In this document: positions 16,454 to 25,331 of the stretch, piece by piece | Layout: each line of letters opens with the position of its first letter | Numbering within the stretch: the first letter of the stretch is position 1 | Assembly (NCBI RefSeq): GCF_026341815.1 | Contig: NZ_JAPENX010000001.1 | Span: 4,340,001-4,404,000 of the forward strand | Reading direction: 5' to 3' | Source of the DNA: Streptomyces sp. NBC_00572 | GTDB lineage: Bacteria > Actinomycetota > Actinomycetes > Streptomycetales > Streptomycetaceae | DNA: 64,000 nt | Position numbers and translations under genes: made by a program | The notes under the pieces: model-generated | Database searches by the model: none | Told to the model about the DNA's origin: nothing | The model's input: the letters and a program-made list of their open reading frames with translations, nothing else

Positions 16454-19400
16454 CTAGCCGTCCTGGGACTTGCCACTCGAACGAGTGGACCCCGCGGACG
16501 CACCCGCCTTGGCGCCCACCGCCCCGCCCGACTTCGCGCCGGCCGACGGAGTCTCGAAAGACTCCAACGCCTCCAGCACGTCCTGGACACGGGAGATCTC
16601 GGCATTGATGTCCTTGCGGCGCCGCACGAGCACTTCCAGCTCGCGCTGGCCCTCCTCGACCGTCTTCTCGGCCTCCGCCTGCGCCTCCGCCCGGGTCCGC
16701 TCCGCCTCGGCCTTGATGCCCTCGGCCTCCGCGACCAGCGAGGCCTTCTTCTGCTCGGCCTCCTTGAGGAGCGCCTCGGCCTTGCGGACCGCGGCGATAC
16801 GGACCTTGCTCGCCTCCGAACTGGCCTCGGAGACCAGCTCCTTGGCCTTCTCCTCGGCCTCGGTGCGCTGTTCGGTCGCGGCCTTCACCAGGTTGTCGAC
16901 CCGCTCGCCCGCCGTCTTCATCTGCTCGGCGCTCTCGCGGCGCGCCCGCTCGTGCAGCTCCTCGATCTCGCCCTCGATCCGGCCCCGCAGCTCCTCGGCC
17001 CGCTCTCTTATGGCCGTCGCGTCGCCGCGAGCCCCGACCAGGAGTTCGTCCGCGTCCGTACGGGCCTTCTCCACCAGCGAGTTGCCCTCGACGGTGGCCT
17101 CGGCGACGATCCGCTCGGCCTCCTTGCGGGCCGCGCCGACCATCGTGTCGGCCTGCGACTCGGCCTCGGTGGTGGCGCGCAGCGCCTCCTCCTGGGCCTT
17201 GCCGATGAGCTGGTCCGCCTGCTCGGCCGCGTCCGAACGCTTCCGGGCGCCGGCCTCCCGCGCCTCGTCGAGCACCCGGTCCGACTCCTCGCGGGCCTCC
17301 GAACGCATCTGCTCGGCCGCCGCCTCGGCGTCGGCCTTGAGTCGCTCCGACTCGGTACGGATCCGCTCGGCGTCCTGCTGGGCGGAGCCCACCGTCGCCT
17401 CGGCCCCGGCGTGCGCCTCCGCCGTGACGGCCTCGGCGAACTCGCCCGCCTCACGGGTGAGCCGCTCGGCCTCGGCGGTCGCCTCGCGGGTGAGCCGTTC
17501 GGCTTCCGAGGTCGCCTCCGCGAGGAGGGCGTCGGCCTGTTCGGCGGCGTCGCTGCGACGCTTGTCGGCGGCCTTGCGGGCCTCGTCCAGCACCTGCTCG
17601 CCGTCGGCCAGGGCCGCGTTCCGCAGGGCCTGCGCGTGCGCCTCACCGTCGATCTTGACCTGTTCGGCCTCGGTGCGGAGCCGTCGGGCGTCCTGCTCGG
17701 TGGTCTCCATGAGCTCGACCGCCTCGGCGGTGAGCCGCTCGGCCTCGGCGGCCGTCTCGCGGGTGAGCCGTTCGGCTTCCGAGGTCGCCTCCGCGAGGAG
17801 GGCGTCGGCCTGTTCGGCGGCGTCGCTGCGACGCTTGTCGGCGGCCTTGCGGGCCTCGTCCAGCACCTGCTCGCCGTCGGCGATCGCGGCGGCCCGCAGC
17901 GCCTCCGCATGCGCCTCACCGTCGGCCTTGACCTGTTCGGCCTCGGTGCGGAGCCGTCGGGCGTCCTGCTCGGTGGTCTCCATGAGCTCGACCGCCTCGG
18001 CGGTGAGCCGCTCGGCCTCGGCGGCCGTCTCGCGGGTGAGCCGTTCGGCTTCCGAGGTCGCCTCCGCGAGGAGGGCGTCGGCCTGTTCGGCGGCGTCGCC
18101 ACGGCGCTTGTCCGCCGCCTGACGGGCCTCGTCCAGCACCTGCTCCGCCTCGGCGGCGATCCGCTCCGCCTCCGTACGGGCCTCACCGACCACCGACTCG
18201 GCGCGCTCGGCGGCCTCCGAACGGATCCGGTTCGCGTCCTCCCGGGCGTCGGCCCGAGTGCGGGACGCGTCCTGCTCGGCCGAGGCGAGTGAATCCGTCA
18301 CCTCGGTCCGTACCCGCTGCGCGTACTCGGCGGTGTCCGCCCGCAGCTTCTCCGACTCGGCGATCGCGTCGGCGACCGTCCGCTCGGCCAGCGACTTCGC
18401 GGCCTCGGTCTCCTCCTGGGCACGCGCCCGCGTACGGCCCGCGTCCTCGGTCGCCCGCTCCCGCTCCTCGTACGCGTCGGCGCGGACCCGGTCCGCCTCC
18501 TCCTGCGCCTCGGTACGCGTCCGCTCGGCCGCGTGCTCGGCGGCGCTGCGCAGCCCGGAGATCTCCTCCTCGGCCTGCTCACGCAGACCCGCCACCGAGT
18601 CCCGCACCTCCTGGGCGGTCTGCTCGGCCGCGGTGACCATCTCGGTCGCCCGCGTGTCCGCCTCCTCGACCAGGCGCTGCGCCTCGGTCTGCGCGTCCTC
18701 GACCCGCTTGCGGGCGGCCGCGAGGAGCTCCTCGGACTGCTCGCGGGCGTGCTCCCGCTCCCGGCCGGCCTCGGAACGGGCCGAATCGAGGGTCTCCTCG
18801 GCCTCCCGACGACGCCGGACGGCCTCCTCCTGCGCGGCGGCCAGCGCCTCGGCGGCCTCGGCGGCGACCCGCTCCGCGGCGGCGGCGGCCTCGGCCCGCA
18901 CCCGGTCGGCGTTCTCCTGGGCCTCCGACCGCAGCCGCTCGGCCTCCTCGGCCGCCTCCGTACGCAGCCGTCCCGCGGCGGTCTCCGCCTCGGTGCGGGT
19001 GGTGGACGCGTCCGACGCGGCCTCGGCGCGCAGCCGCTCGGCCTCCTGCTCGGCCTGCTCCTGGAGCGTACGGATGCGCTCGGCGGACTCGGTCCGCAGC
19101 CGCTCCGTCTCCTCGGCGGCCTCGCGCCGGATCAGCTCGCCCTCGGCACGCGCGTCGGAGAGCTCCTCCCCGGCGGCCGCGACCTTCGCCTCGGCGTCGG
19201 TGTGCAGCCGGGTCAGCTCCTCGGCGGCCTCCGCACGACGGGCCTCGGCGGCCCGCTCCGCGTCGGCGCGCAGCCCCGCGGCGGCCTCCTCGGCCGCGCC
19301 CTTCACCGACTCGGCCTGCTCCTCGGCCTCGGCGCGCAGCCGCTCGGCCTCGGCGCGGGTGCGCTCCAGGGTCTCCTCGGCCTGCGTCCGGAGCGTCTGG

Positions 19401-20956
19401 GCGCGCTCCATGGCCTCCGACTTGGCCCGCTCGCTCTCGGCGCCGGCCTTCGTCCGCATCTCGTCGGCGTCGGTACGGGCCTTGGTGAGGAGCTCCTCGG
19501 CGCTGCTGGCCGCCTCCTCGATCTGCTGGACGGCCTCGCGGCGGGCCTCGCCGCGGATCCGCTCGCCCTCCGCGATGGCCTCGGCGCGCAGCTGCTCGGC
19601 CTCGCCGCGCAGTCGGCGCGCCTCCTCCTGCAGCTCGACCGTCTTGGCGCGGTACTCCTTGGTGTCGTCCTTCGCCGAACCGAGCAGCTCGTCGGCCTGC
19701 TCCTCGGCCTGGGAGCGCAGCCGGTCGATCTCCGCCTCGGTCTCGCGGCGGATCCGCTCGGCCTCCTCGGAGGCCTTGCGGGTGGTCTCCCGGGCGTCGT
19801 CGGACGCCTTGGTGAGGATCTCCTCGGCGTTCCGCGCGGCCTTGGCGAGCGCGGCGGCGGAGTCCTCCGCGGCGACCGTACGGGCGTTCTCGGAGGCTTC
19901 GGAGACGAGCTTCTCCGCCTGGGCGGTCGCCTCGCGCAGCTTCTCCCCGGCCTCGGCCTTGAGCGCCTCGGCGTCCTTGGTGGCCTCGCCGACGAGCCGG
20001 GCGATCTCCGTCTTGGCGGTGCGGGTGCGCTGCTCGTTGACCGACTCGGCGTTGGCGAGCTGCTTGGCGGCGGCGTCCTTGGCCTCGGTGAGGGCCTTCT
20101 CGGCCTCGGCGCGGGCGACCCGCAGCTTCTCCTCGGCCTCCTGCATGCGCTGCTCGGCGGCGCGGGAGAGCTCGGTGGCCTGCCGGCGGGCCTGGTCGGT
20201 CTCGGCCGCGGTGGTGGAGCGGAGCTGCTCGGCGTGGCTGGTGGCCTCCTGCGCCTGGCTGGAGGCGGCGCCGATGAGCCGCTCGGCGTCCTTGCGGGCG
20301 CGCAGCAGAATCGCTTCGGCCTCGGCACGGGCGGCCTCCGCCTCGGTGCCGACGCGACGGCTGGTCTCCTCCGCGAGGCGGGTGGCCTCGGCGCGGGCGG
20401 CGGCGAGCGACTGCTCGGCCTCCGCGCGGGACTCCTCCATCAGGCGGCGGGCCTGGGACTCCGTACGGGCGCGGAGCTGCTCGGCCCACGCGACGTTCTC
20501 GTTGACGTGCGCCTCGACGGTCTGCCGGCGCTCGCTGAGCTCCTGGTCCAGCTGCTGACGGCGCTGGACCGCCTCGTTGTGCAGCTCGGCCTGGAGCCGG
20601 GACTGGTGCTCCGCGTGCTCCTGGAGGATGCGCTGCGTCTGGGCGCGGGCGTCCCGGAGCTCGCGCTCGGCGTCCTGGCGCAGCTGCTCGGCCTGCGCCT
20701 GCGCGTTCCGCAGCAGCTGCTCGGCCTGGTAGCCGATGTCCGCGCTGTCGTAGGCGGGCCGGGACGCGATGGTGCGGCGCGCCTCGTGGAGCTTGGCGCG
20801 CAACACCTCGACCTGGTATCCGAGGTCCTCGGCGTGCTGGACGGCCTTCTCGCGCTCGGTCTTCAGCCGGTCCATCTCGGCTTCGAACCTGGCGAGATGG
20901 TCGTCTTCAGCTCGGTGGCTCTCCTGGCGTTCGTAGCCCCGCACTGCGCGGTCCAT
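16454..20956 (-). CDS. scy: Scy, giant coiled-coil polarity protein
   Basis: The 1500-residue protein is almost entirely Ala/Glu/Arg coiled coil after a short head (MDRAVRGYERQE...). Scy organises hyphal tips in Streptomyces with DivIVA, FilP and ParA. S. coelicolor Scy is, from memory, about 1,326 residues, so this copy is longer. Part of the excess is a near-identical 91-residue unit tandemly repeated within about residues 930-1160 (DNA 17481-18153). The start is uncertain: the ATG at 20956 has AGGGGA only 3 nt away, and the GTG at 20944 matches the usual MRGYE beginning. The last 40 residues are Gly/Ala/Ser/Lys-rich (GGAVGAKAGASAG). It precedes filP and probably shares its transcript. Confidence 0.92.
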   Translation of the reverse strand: MDRAVRGYERQESHRAEDDHLARFEAEMDRLKTEREKAVQHAEDLGYQVEVLRAKLHEARRTIASRPAYDSADIGYQAEQLLRNAQAQAEQLRQDAERELRDARAQTQRILQEHAEHQSRLQAELHNEAVQRRQQLDQELSERRQTVEAHVNENVAWAEQLRARTESQARRLMEESRAEAEQSLAAARAEATRLAEETSRRVGTEAEAARAEAEAILLRARKDAERLIGAASSQAQEATSHAEQLRSTTAAETDQARRQATELSRAAEQRMQEAEEKLRVARAEAEKALTEAKDAAAKQLANAESVNEQRTRTAKTEIARLVGEATKDAEALKAEAGEKLREATAQAEKLVSEASENARTVAAEDSAAALAKAARNAEEILTKASDDARETTRKASEEAERIRRETEAEIDRLRSQAEEQADELLGSAKDDTKEYRAKTVELQEEARRLRGEAEQLRAEAIAEGERIRGEARREAVQQIEEAASSAEELLTKARTDADEMRTKAGAESERAKSEAMERAQTLRTQAEETLERTRAEAERLRAEAEEQAESVKGAAEEAAAGLRADAERAAEARRAEAAEELTRLHTDAEAKVAAAGEELSDARAEGELIRREAAEETERLRTESAERIRTLQEQAEQEAERLRAEAASDASTTRTEAETAAGRLRTEAAEEAERLRSEAQENADRVRAEAAAAAERVAAEAAEALAAAQEEAVRRRREAEETLDSARSEAGREREHAREQSEELLAAARKRVEDAQTEAQRLVEEADTRATEMVTAAEQTAQEVRDSVAGLREQAEEEISGLRSAAEHAAERTRTEAQEEADRVRADAYEERERATEDAGRTRARAQEETEAAKSLAERTVADAIAESEKLRADTAEYAQRVRTEVTDSLASAEQDASRTRADAREDANRIRSEAAERAESVVGEARTEAERIAAEAEQVLDEARQAADKRRGDAAEQADALLAEATSEAERLTRETAAEAERLTAEAVELMETTEQDARRLRTEAEQVKADGEAHAEALRAAAIADGEQVLDEARKAADKRRSDAAEQADALLAEATSEAERLTRETAAEAERLTAEAVELMETTEQDARRLRTEAEQVKIDGEAHAQALRNAALADGEQVLDEARKAADKRRSDAAEQADALLAEATSEAERLTREATAEAERLTREAGEFAEAVTAEAHAGAEATVGSAQQDAERIRTESERLKADAEAAAEQMRSEAREESDRVLDEAREAGARKRSDAAEQADQLIGKAQEEALRATTEAESQADTMVGAARKEAERIVAEATVEGNSLVEKARTDADELLVGARGDATAIRERAEELRGRIEGEIEELHERARRESAEQMKTAGERVDNLVKAATEQRTEAEEKAKELVSEASSEASKVRIAAVRKAEALLKEAEQKKASLVAEAEGIKAEAERTRAEAQAEAEKTVEEGQRELEVLVRRRKDINAEISRVQDVLEALESFETPSAGAKSGGAVGAKAGASAGSTRSSGKSQDG
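17481..18153. repeat. 273-bp tandem repeat inside scy
   Basis: Identical landmarks recur exactly 273 bp apart, for example CCTCGTCCAGCACCTGCTC at 17581 and 17854 with a third, slightly changed copy at 18127. About 2.4 units are present with near-perfect DNA identity, including synonymous positions. Each unit encodes 91 residues, or 13 heptads, so the coiled-coil register is kept. This indicates recent in-frame duplication. Confidence 0.85.
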
Positions 20957-21129
20957 CCGTCCCCTGGTCGCAACACTCCAACGAGCACCGCCCTCACGGC
21001 CGAGGACGGACCCCCGGGGAATCGTGGCAGATCGGACGACCCCGACATCCCGACTACGGTGCCGCACGGAGCGGCCCCGACCGGCCCCGGCCCGGAGTCG
21101 CCCACTCTACCGGGCCAGGAATCCGGAGG

Positions 21130-21582
21130 TCAGTGCTCCGCTGAGGAGTGGTCAGTGGACGGCTTGGCCGAGGTGACCAGTTCCGTGAGGACGCCGTGGG
21201 TGTCCTTGGGGTGGAGGAAGGTGATCCGGGAGCCCATGGAGCCGATCCGCGGCTGGTCGTAGAGGACCCGGATGTCCTTGGAACGGATGGCCTCGGCGTC
21301 CCCGTCGACGTCCGCCGTACCGAAGGCGATGTGGTGCACGCCCTCACCGTTCTTGGCGAGCCACTTGCCCACCGCAGAGTCCTCCCGGGTCGGCTCCAGG
21401 AGCTGGAGGTACGAGGACCCGCCGTCCGAGGTGTCGTTGATCTTGAGCATGGCCTCGCGGACGCCCTGCTCCTCGTTGACCTCGGAGTGGAAGACCTCGA
21501 AACCGTACGTCGCACGGTAGAACTCGACGGTCTTGTCCAGGTCGAAACAGGCGATCCCGATGTGGTCGATTCGCGTCAGCAT
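21130..21582 (-). CDS. mce: Methylmalonyl-CoA epimerase
   Basis: The 150-residue vicinal-oxygen-chelate protein interconverts (2R)- and (2S)-methylmalonyl-CoA. Metal ligands are visible in the paired motifs: HIGIA near the N-terminus, QLLEP with GVHHIAFGT mid-protein, and LTELV near the C-terminus. Length matches the family. The ATG at 21582 begins MLTRIDHIGIACFDLD. The gene is divergent from the thiolase gene across 137 nt, and meaB follows the thiolase, so three acyl-CoA functions cluster here. Its product supplies substrate to methylmalonyl-CoA mutase, whose genes are not in the window. Confidence 0.95.
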   Translation of the reverse strand: MLTRIDHIGIACFDLDKTVEFYRATYGFEVFHSEVNEEQGVREAMLKINDTSDGGSSYLQLLEPTREDSAVGKWLAKNGEGVHHIAFGTADVDGDAEAIRSKDIRVLYDQPRIGSMGSRITFLHPKDTHGVLTELVTSAKPSTDHSSAEH

Positions 21583-21719
21583 GCCTCCAGTGCAGCGCCG
21601 CGCGGATGGTTACGCAACGTGCGGGCCGTCACACCGACCGGCCGGTGACCCGGCGGGCCGCCGCTCAGTACATTGGCAGTAAACCCTCGTTCACTTCTCA
21701 TCCCTAGGGGCCGTGCCTC

Positions 21720-22922
21720 ATGTCTGGAACGACCGGTACCACCTCAGTGATCGTCGCGGGCGCCCGCACGCCCATGGGTCGCCTGCTCGGCTCGCTCAAG
21801 TCCTTCTCGGGCGCCGAGCTCGGCGGCTTCGCCATCAAGGCCGCCCTCGACCGGGCCGGCATCGGCGGCGACCAGGTGCAGTACGTGATCATGGGCCAGG
21901 TGCTCCAGGCGGGCGCCGGCCAGATCCCCGCCCGCCAGGCCGCGGTCAAGGCCGGCATCCCCATGAACGTCCCCGCGCTCACCATCAACAAGGTGTGTCT
22001 CTCGGGCCTCGACGCCATCGCGCTCGCCGACCAGCTGATCCGCGCCGGCGAGTTCGACATCGTCGTCGCCGGCGGCCAGGAGTCGATGACCAACGCCCCG
22101 CACCTGCTGCCGAAGTCCCGCGAGGGCTTCAAGTACGGCGCCATCGAGATGCTCGACTCCATGGCGTACGACGGCCTCACCGACTCCTTCGAGGGCGTCG
22201 CCATGGGCGAGTCCACGGAGAAGCACAACACCCGCCTCGGCATCAAGCGCCCCGAGCAGGACGAGATCGCCGCCCTGTCGCACCAGCGCGCCGCCGCCGC
22301 CCAGAAGAACGGCATCTTCGAGGCCGAGATCACCCCGGTCGAGATCCCGCAGCGCAAGGGTGAGCCGGTCGTCTTCTCCAAGGACGAGGGCATCCGCGCG
22401 GAGACCACCGCCGAGTCCCTCGGCAAGCTCCGCCCGGCCTTCGCCAAGGACGGCACCATCACCGCCGGCACCTCCTCGCAGATCTCCGACGGCGCCGCCG
22501 CCGTCGTCGTGATGAGCAAGGCCAAGGCCGAGGAGCTGGGCCTGGAGTGGATCGCCGAGATCGGTGCCCACGGCAACGTCGCGGGCCCGGACAACTCGCT
22601 CCAGTCGCAGCCGGCCAACGCGATCCTGCACGCCCTCAAGAAGGACGGCCTGGCCGTCGAGGACCTCGACCTCATCGAGATCAACGAGGCCTTCGCCGCG
22701 GTCGCCGTCCAGTCAATGAAGGACCTCGGCGTTACCCCCGAGAAGGTGAACGTCAACGGTGGCGCCATCGCCCTCGGTCACCCGATCGGCATGTCCGGCG
22801 CCCGTGTGGTGCTCCACCTCGCCCTGGAGCTCAAGCGGCGCGGCGGCGGCATCGGCGCGGCCGCCCTCTGCGGCGGTGGCGGTCAGGGCGACGCGCTGAT
22901 CGTCCGCGTCTCCGGCAAGTAA
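21720..22922 (+). CDS. Acetyl-CoA acetyltransferase (thiolase)
   Basis: The 400-residue thiolase has the acyl-accepting cysteine C93 in INKVCLSGLDAI, the GHPIGMSGAR histidine motif, and the second cysteine in ALCGGGGQGDAL. It condenses two acetyl-CoA molecules or cleaves acetoacetyl-CoA. LSG replaces the more usual GSG after the active-site cysteine, a modest deviation. The start MSGTTGTTSVIVAGARTPMG is well placed. meaB follows after 35 nt and is probably cotranscribed. Together with the 3-hydroxybutyryl-CoA dehydrogenase at 3932 it can make the early intermediates of butyryl-CoA and ethylmalonyl-CoA metabolism. Confidence 0.93.
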   Translation: MSGTTGTTSVIVAGARTPMGRLLGSLKSFSGAELGGFAIKAALDRAGIGGDQVQYVIMGQVLQAGAGQIPARQAAVKAGIPMNVPALTINKVCLSGLDAIALADQLIRAGEFDIVVAGGQESMTNAPHLLPKSREGFKYGAIEMLDSMAYDGLTDSFEGVAMGESTEKHNTRLGIKRPEQDEIAALSHQRAAAAQKNGIFEAEITPVEIPQRKGEPVVFSKDEGIRAETTAESLGKLRPAFAKDGTITAGTSSQISDGAAAVVVMSKAKAEELGLEWIAEIGAHGNVAGPDNSLQSQPANAILHALKKDGLAVEDLDLIEINEAFAAVAVQSMKDLGVTPEKVNVNGGAIALGHPIGMSGARVVLHLALELKRRGGGIGAAALCGGGGQGDALIVRVSGK

Positions 22923-22957
22923 GTCACCTCCGCAAGGTCAGGCAAGGAGTTCTGCAC

Positions 22958-23914
22958 ATGGTGGACGTCCCCGCTCTGGTCACCCAGGCACGGGAGGGCA
23001 GGCCACGGGCCGTGGCCCGGCTGATCTCACTCGTGGAGGGGGCGTCCCCGCAGCTGCGGGAGGTGATGGCGACGCTCGCGCCGCTCACCGGCGGCGCGTA
23101 CGTGGTGGGCCTGACCGGCTCGCCCGGTGTCGGCAAGTCCACGTCGACGTCCGCGCTGGTCTCCGCCTACCGGCGGGCCGGCAAGCGGGTCGGCGTCCTC
23201 GCCGTCGACCCGTCCTCGCCGTTCAGCGGCGGAGCGCTCCTCGGCGACCGGGTCCGGATGTCGGAGCACGCCTCCGACCCCGGCGTCTACATCCGCTCCA
23301 TGGCGACCCGTGGCCACCTGGGCGGCCTCGCCTGGTCCGCCCCGCAGGCCATCCGCGTCCTGGACGCGGCCGGCTGCGAGGTGATCCTCGTCGAGACCGT
23401 CGGCGTCGGGCAGTCGGAGGTCGAGATCGCCTCCCAGGCCGACACCTCGGTCGTCCTGCTCGCGCCGGGCATGGGCGACGGGATCCAGGCCGCGAAGGCG
23501 GGCATCCTGGAGATCGGCGACGTGTACGTGGTGAACAAGGCCGACCGGGACGGCGCGGACGCCACCGCCCGCGAGCTCAACCACATGCTGAGCCTGGGCG
23601 AGGCGCGCGGTCCCGGCGCCTGGCGGCCGCCGATCGTGAAGACCGTCGCGGCGCGCGGCCAGGGCATCGACGAGGTCGTGGAGGCCCTGGAGAAGCATCG
23701 CGCCTGGATGGAGGAGCACGGGGTCCTGACGGAGCGCCGTCGCTCCCGTGCCGCGCGCGAGGTCGAGACCATCGCGGTCACGGCCCTGCGCGAGCGGATC
23801 GGCGATCTGCACGGCGACCGGCGGCTCGACGCGCTCGCGGAGCGGATCGTGGCGGGCGACCTCGACCCGTACGCGGCCTCGGACGAGCTGGTCGCGAGCA
23901 TCACGGGCAACTGA
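22958..23914 (+). CDS. meaB: MeaB-type GTPase, chaperone of B12-dependent acyl-CoA mutases
   Basis: The 318-residue G3E-family GTPase has the P-loop GLTGSPGVGKS (51-61), the switch-region DPSSPFSGGALLGDR, VETVGVGQSE, and NKAD for guanine recognition. MeaB proteins gate cobalamin loading and protect methylmalonyl-CoA mutase from inactivation. The ATG at 22958 follows AAGGAG. It sits with thiolase and epimerase, and isobutyryl-CoA mutase subunit IcmA is encoded 14 kb away, so either mutase could be its client. A strong hairpin ends the transcript. Confidence 0.93.
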   Translation: MVDVPALVTQAREGRPRAVARLISLVEGASPQLREVMATLAPLTGGAYVVGLTGSPGVGKSTSTSALVSAYRRAGKRVGVLAVDPSSPFSGGALLGDRVRMSEHASDPGVYIRSMATRGHLGGLAWSAPQAIRVLDAAGCEVILVETVGVGQSEVEIASQADTSVVLLAPGMGDGIQAAKAGILEIGDVYVVNKADRDGADATARELNHMLSLGEARGPGAWRPPIVKTVAARGQGIDEVVEALEKHRAWMEEHGVLTERRRSRAAREVETIAVTALRERIGDLHGDRRLDALAERIVAGDLDPYAASDELVASITGN

Positions 23915-23930
23915 CGCGGTGACCGTACGC

Positions 23931-23966
23931 AGAAGGGCCTCCCCGGATGACCGGGGAGGCCCTTCT
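23931..23966. terminator. Strong bidirectional terminator, meaB / marR
   Basis: A perfect 16-bp stem (23931-23946 with 23951-23966, arm start AGAAGGGCCT) with an ATGA loop lies 16 nt after meaB and 19 nt before the convergent marR stop. It can terminate both. Confidence 0.85.
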
Positions 23967-23985
23967 CCGTCAGGTACGGCCGCCG

Positions 23986-24462
23986 CTACGGCTTGCCGCG
24001 GCGCCCGCGCAGCTGTTCGGCGACGGGCTTGAGCGACTCGTGGAGGCCGCCGAGGGACTCCGGGCCGATCTGGTCGATGAAGTGCTTGCGCACCGACTCG
24101 ACGTGGTGCGGGGCGACCTTGTGCATGGTCTCCATGCCCGCGTCGGTGAGGACGGCGTAGAGCCCGCGCCGGTCGGACTCGCAGTTCTCGCGCCGGACGA
24201 GTCCGGCGTTCTCCATGCGGGTGATCTGGTGCGAGAGCCGGCTCTTCGACTGAAGGGTGGCCGCGGCCAGGTCGCTCATGCGCAGCCGCCGCTCCGCCGA
24301 CTCCGAGAGGTTCACGAGGATCTCGTAGTCGTTCATCGTCAGGCCGAAGGGCTGGAGGTCCCGCTCCAGCTGGTACGTCAGCATTCTGTTGACGTCCAGG
24401 AACGTGCGCCACGCACACTGTTCGGCGTCGGTGAGCCACGGGGTGGCGGTCTCGGTCTCCAT
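23986..24462 (-). CDS. MarR-family transcriptional regulator
   Basis: The 158-residue protein has the winged-helix core with LNDYEILVNLSES-like and SKSRLSHQITRMENAGLV recognition-helix segments, then the wing ESDRRGLYAVLT. It resembles regulators with the GLTMNDYEIL consensus. The start codon lies inside a perfect palindrome CCATATATGG (24459-24468), so autoregulation near the ribosome-binding region is possible. It follows the AIM24 genes on the same strand after 83 nt and could be the last gene of that transcript. Targets are unknown. Confidence 0.88.
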   Translation of the reverse strand: METETATPWLTDAEQCAWRTFLDVNRMLTYQLERDLQPFGLTMNDYEILVNLSESAERRLRMSDLAAATLQSKSRLSHQITRMENAGLVRRENCESDRRGLYAVLTDAGMETMHKVAPHHVESVRKHFIDQIGPESLGGLHESLKPVAEQLRGRRGKP

Positions 24463-24468
24463 ATATGG
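24459..24468. promoter_or_regulatory. CCATATATGG palindrome over the marR start
   Basis: This perfect 10-bp palindrome includes the marR ATG. MarR proteins often bind AT-rich palindromes near their own start; the arms are short, so this is only suggestive. Confidence 0.3.
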
Positions 24469-24545
24469 ATTCTACCTAAGAAGTTGAATACTTGACGAAG
24501 TCTGGGAGCGTGCGTTCGAGGACGTCACACTCCGCAGACTACCGC

Positions 24546-25331
24546 TCACAGACCGAAGCGACGCTGGAGGTCCCCGAGCTGGCCGGGAAGGCGCGGTACC
24601 GAGCCTTGCACAGCCTGGCCGGAACCGTGTGCACCGTGGCCGCCCGGTACGCCCGCCTGGGCCGGAGGGGCGCCGATCGCGCGGTCCGCCATCAGCAGTT
24701 CCGTCGACTGGAGCAGGACCGTGCCGGCGCCCACGAACTCGAACTGGTGCTCCTCGCCCGAGGTGCCGCCGATGCCCGTCAGGGCGCGGACGCCGCCCAT
24801 CACGCCCGTCATGTAGCCGTGGTCGTAGTGGTGGCAGGGGGAGGGGCAGTCGGCCCAGCCGACCAGGGCCTGCGGGTCCACCCGCATCGGGGGCTCCATG
24901 AAGACCACCGGGCCGTTCGACGCCGCCACGAACTTGCCGGTGCCGATCAGCGTCACGAAGCCCGGCACGATCGACTGCTTCAGGGCGAGGGTGGGCTGGT
25001 AGGCGAGGAGGTTGCCGGAACGGATCGTCAGATTGCCCTTGTCCAGGTCGAACGAGTTCACGTCGAAGGCCCGGTCCGCGAGCAGCATCTTCCCGCTGCC
25101 CTCGGCCACCACCCAGTCGCTCGCGTGCAGCGGCGAGTGGAACGACGTCCGGACCAGCCGGTCCAGCCGCCCGTGCCCGATGCCGTTGAACTCGATCCGC
25201 CCGTAGTAGGCGATCATCTTGCCCTTCTGCAGGAACCACTGGGAGCCCTTGAGCTCCACGCAGAAGGTGTACGGGTTCACGTTGTCGTCCGACGGCAGGG
25301 TCGTCGGGTCGTGGATCACGGGACCGGTCAC
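24546..25331 (-). CDS. AIM24-family protein (third of three)
   Basis: The 261-residue protein belongs to the AIM24 (TRAP-like beta-sandwich) family. Visible family features are WFLQKGKMIAYYG near the N-terminus and GEEHQFEFVGAGTVLLQSTE near the end. It is longer than its two neighbours because of a Gly/Ala/Pro-rich tail of roughly 40 residues. An unusual PSPCHHYDHGYM insert carries Cys and His. It overlaps the preceding AIM24 gene by 4 nt. AIM24 proteins have no established bacterial role; the family is named after a yeast mitochondrial-inheritance gene. Confidence 0.85.
   Translation of the reverse strand: MTGPVIHDPTTLPSDDNVNPYTFCVELKGSQWFLQKGKMIAYYGRIEFNGIGHGRLDRLVRTSFHSPLHASDWVVAEGSGKMLLADRAFDVNSFDLDKGNLTIRSGNLLAYQPTLALKQSIVPGFVTLIGTGKFVAASNGPVVFMEPPMRVDPQALVGWADCPSPCHHYDHGYMTGVMGGVRALTGIGGTSGEEHQFEFVGAGTVLLQSTELLMADRAIGAPPAQAGVPGGHGAHGSGQAVQGSVPRLPGQLGDLQRRFGL

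Noticed and set aside
17481..18153. Insertion sequence or mobile repeat inside scy
   Set aside because: The unit is coding, in frame, heptad-preserving and present in no other place in the window; no terminal inverted repeats or target duplication are visible.
16470..21262. Several Ser/Arg/Ala-rich or Leu/Gly-rich open frames on the strand opposite scy
   Set aside because: They mirror the coiled-coil repeats of Scy and carry no family motifs or plausible starts.
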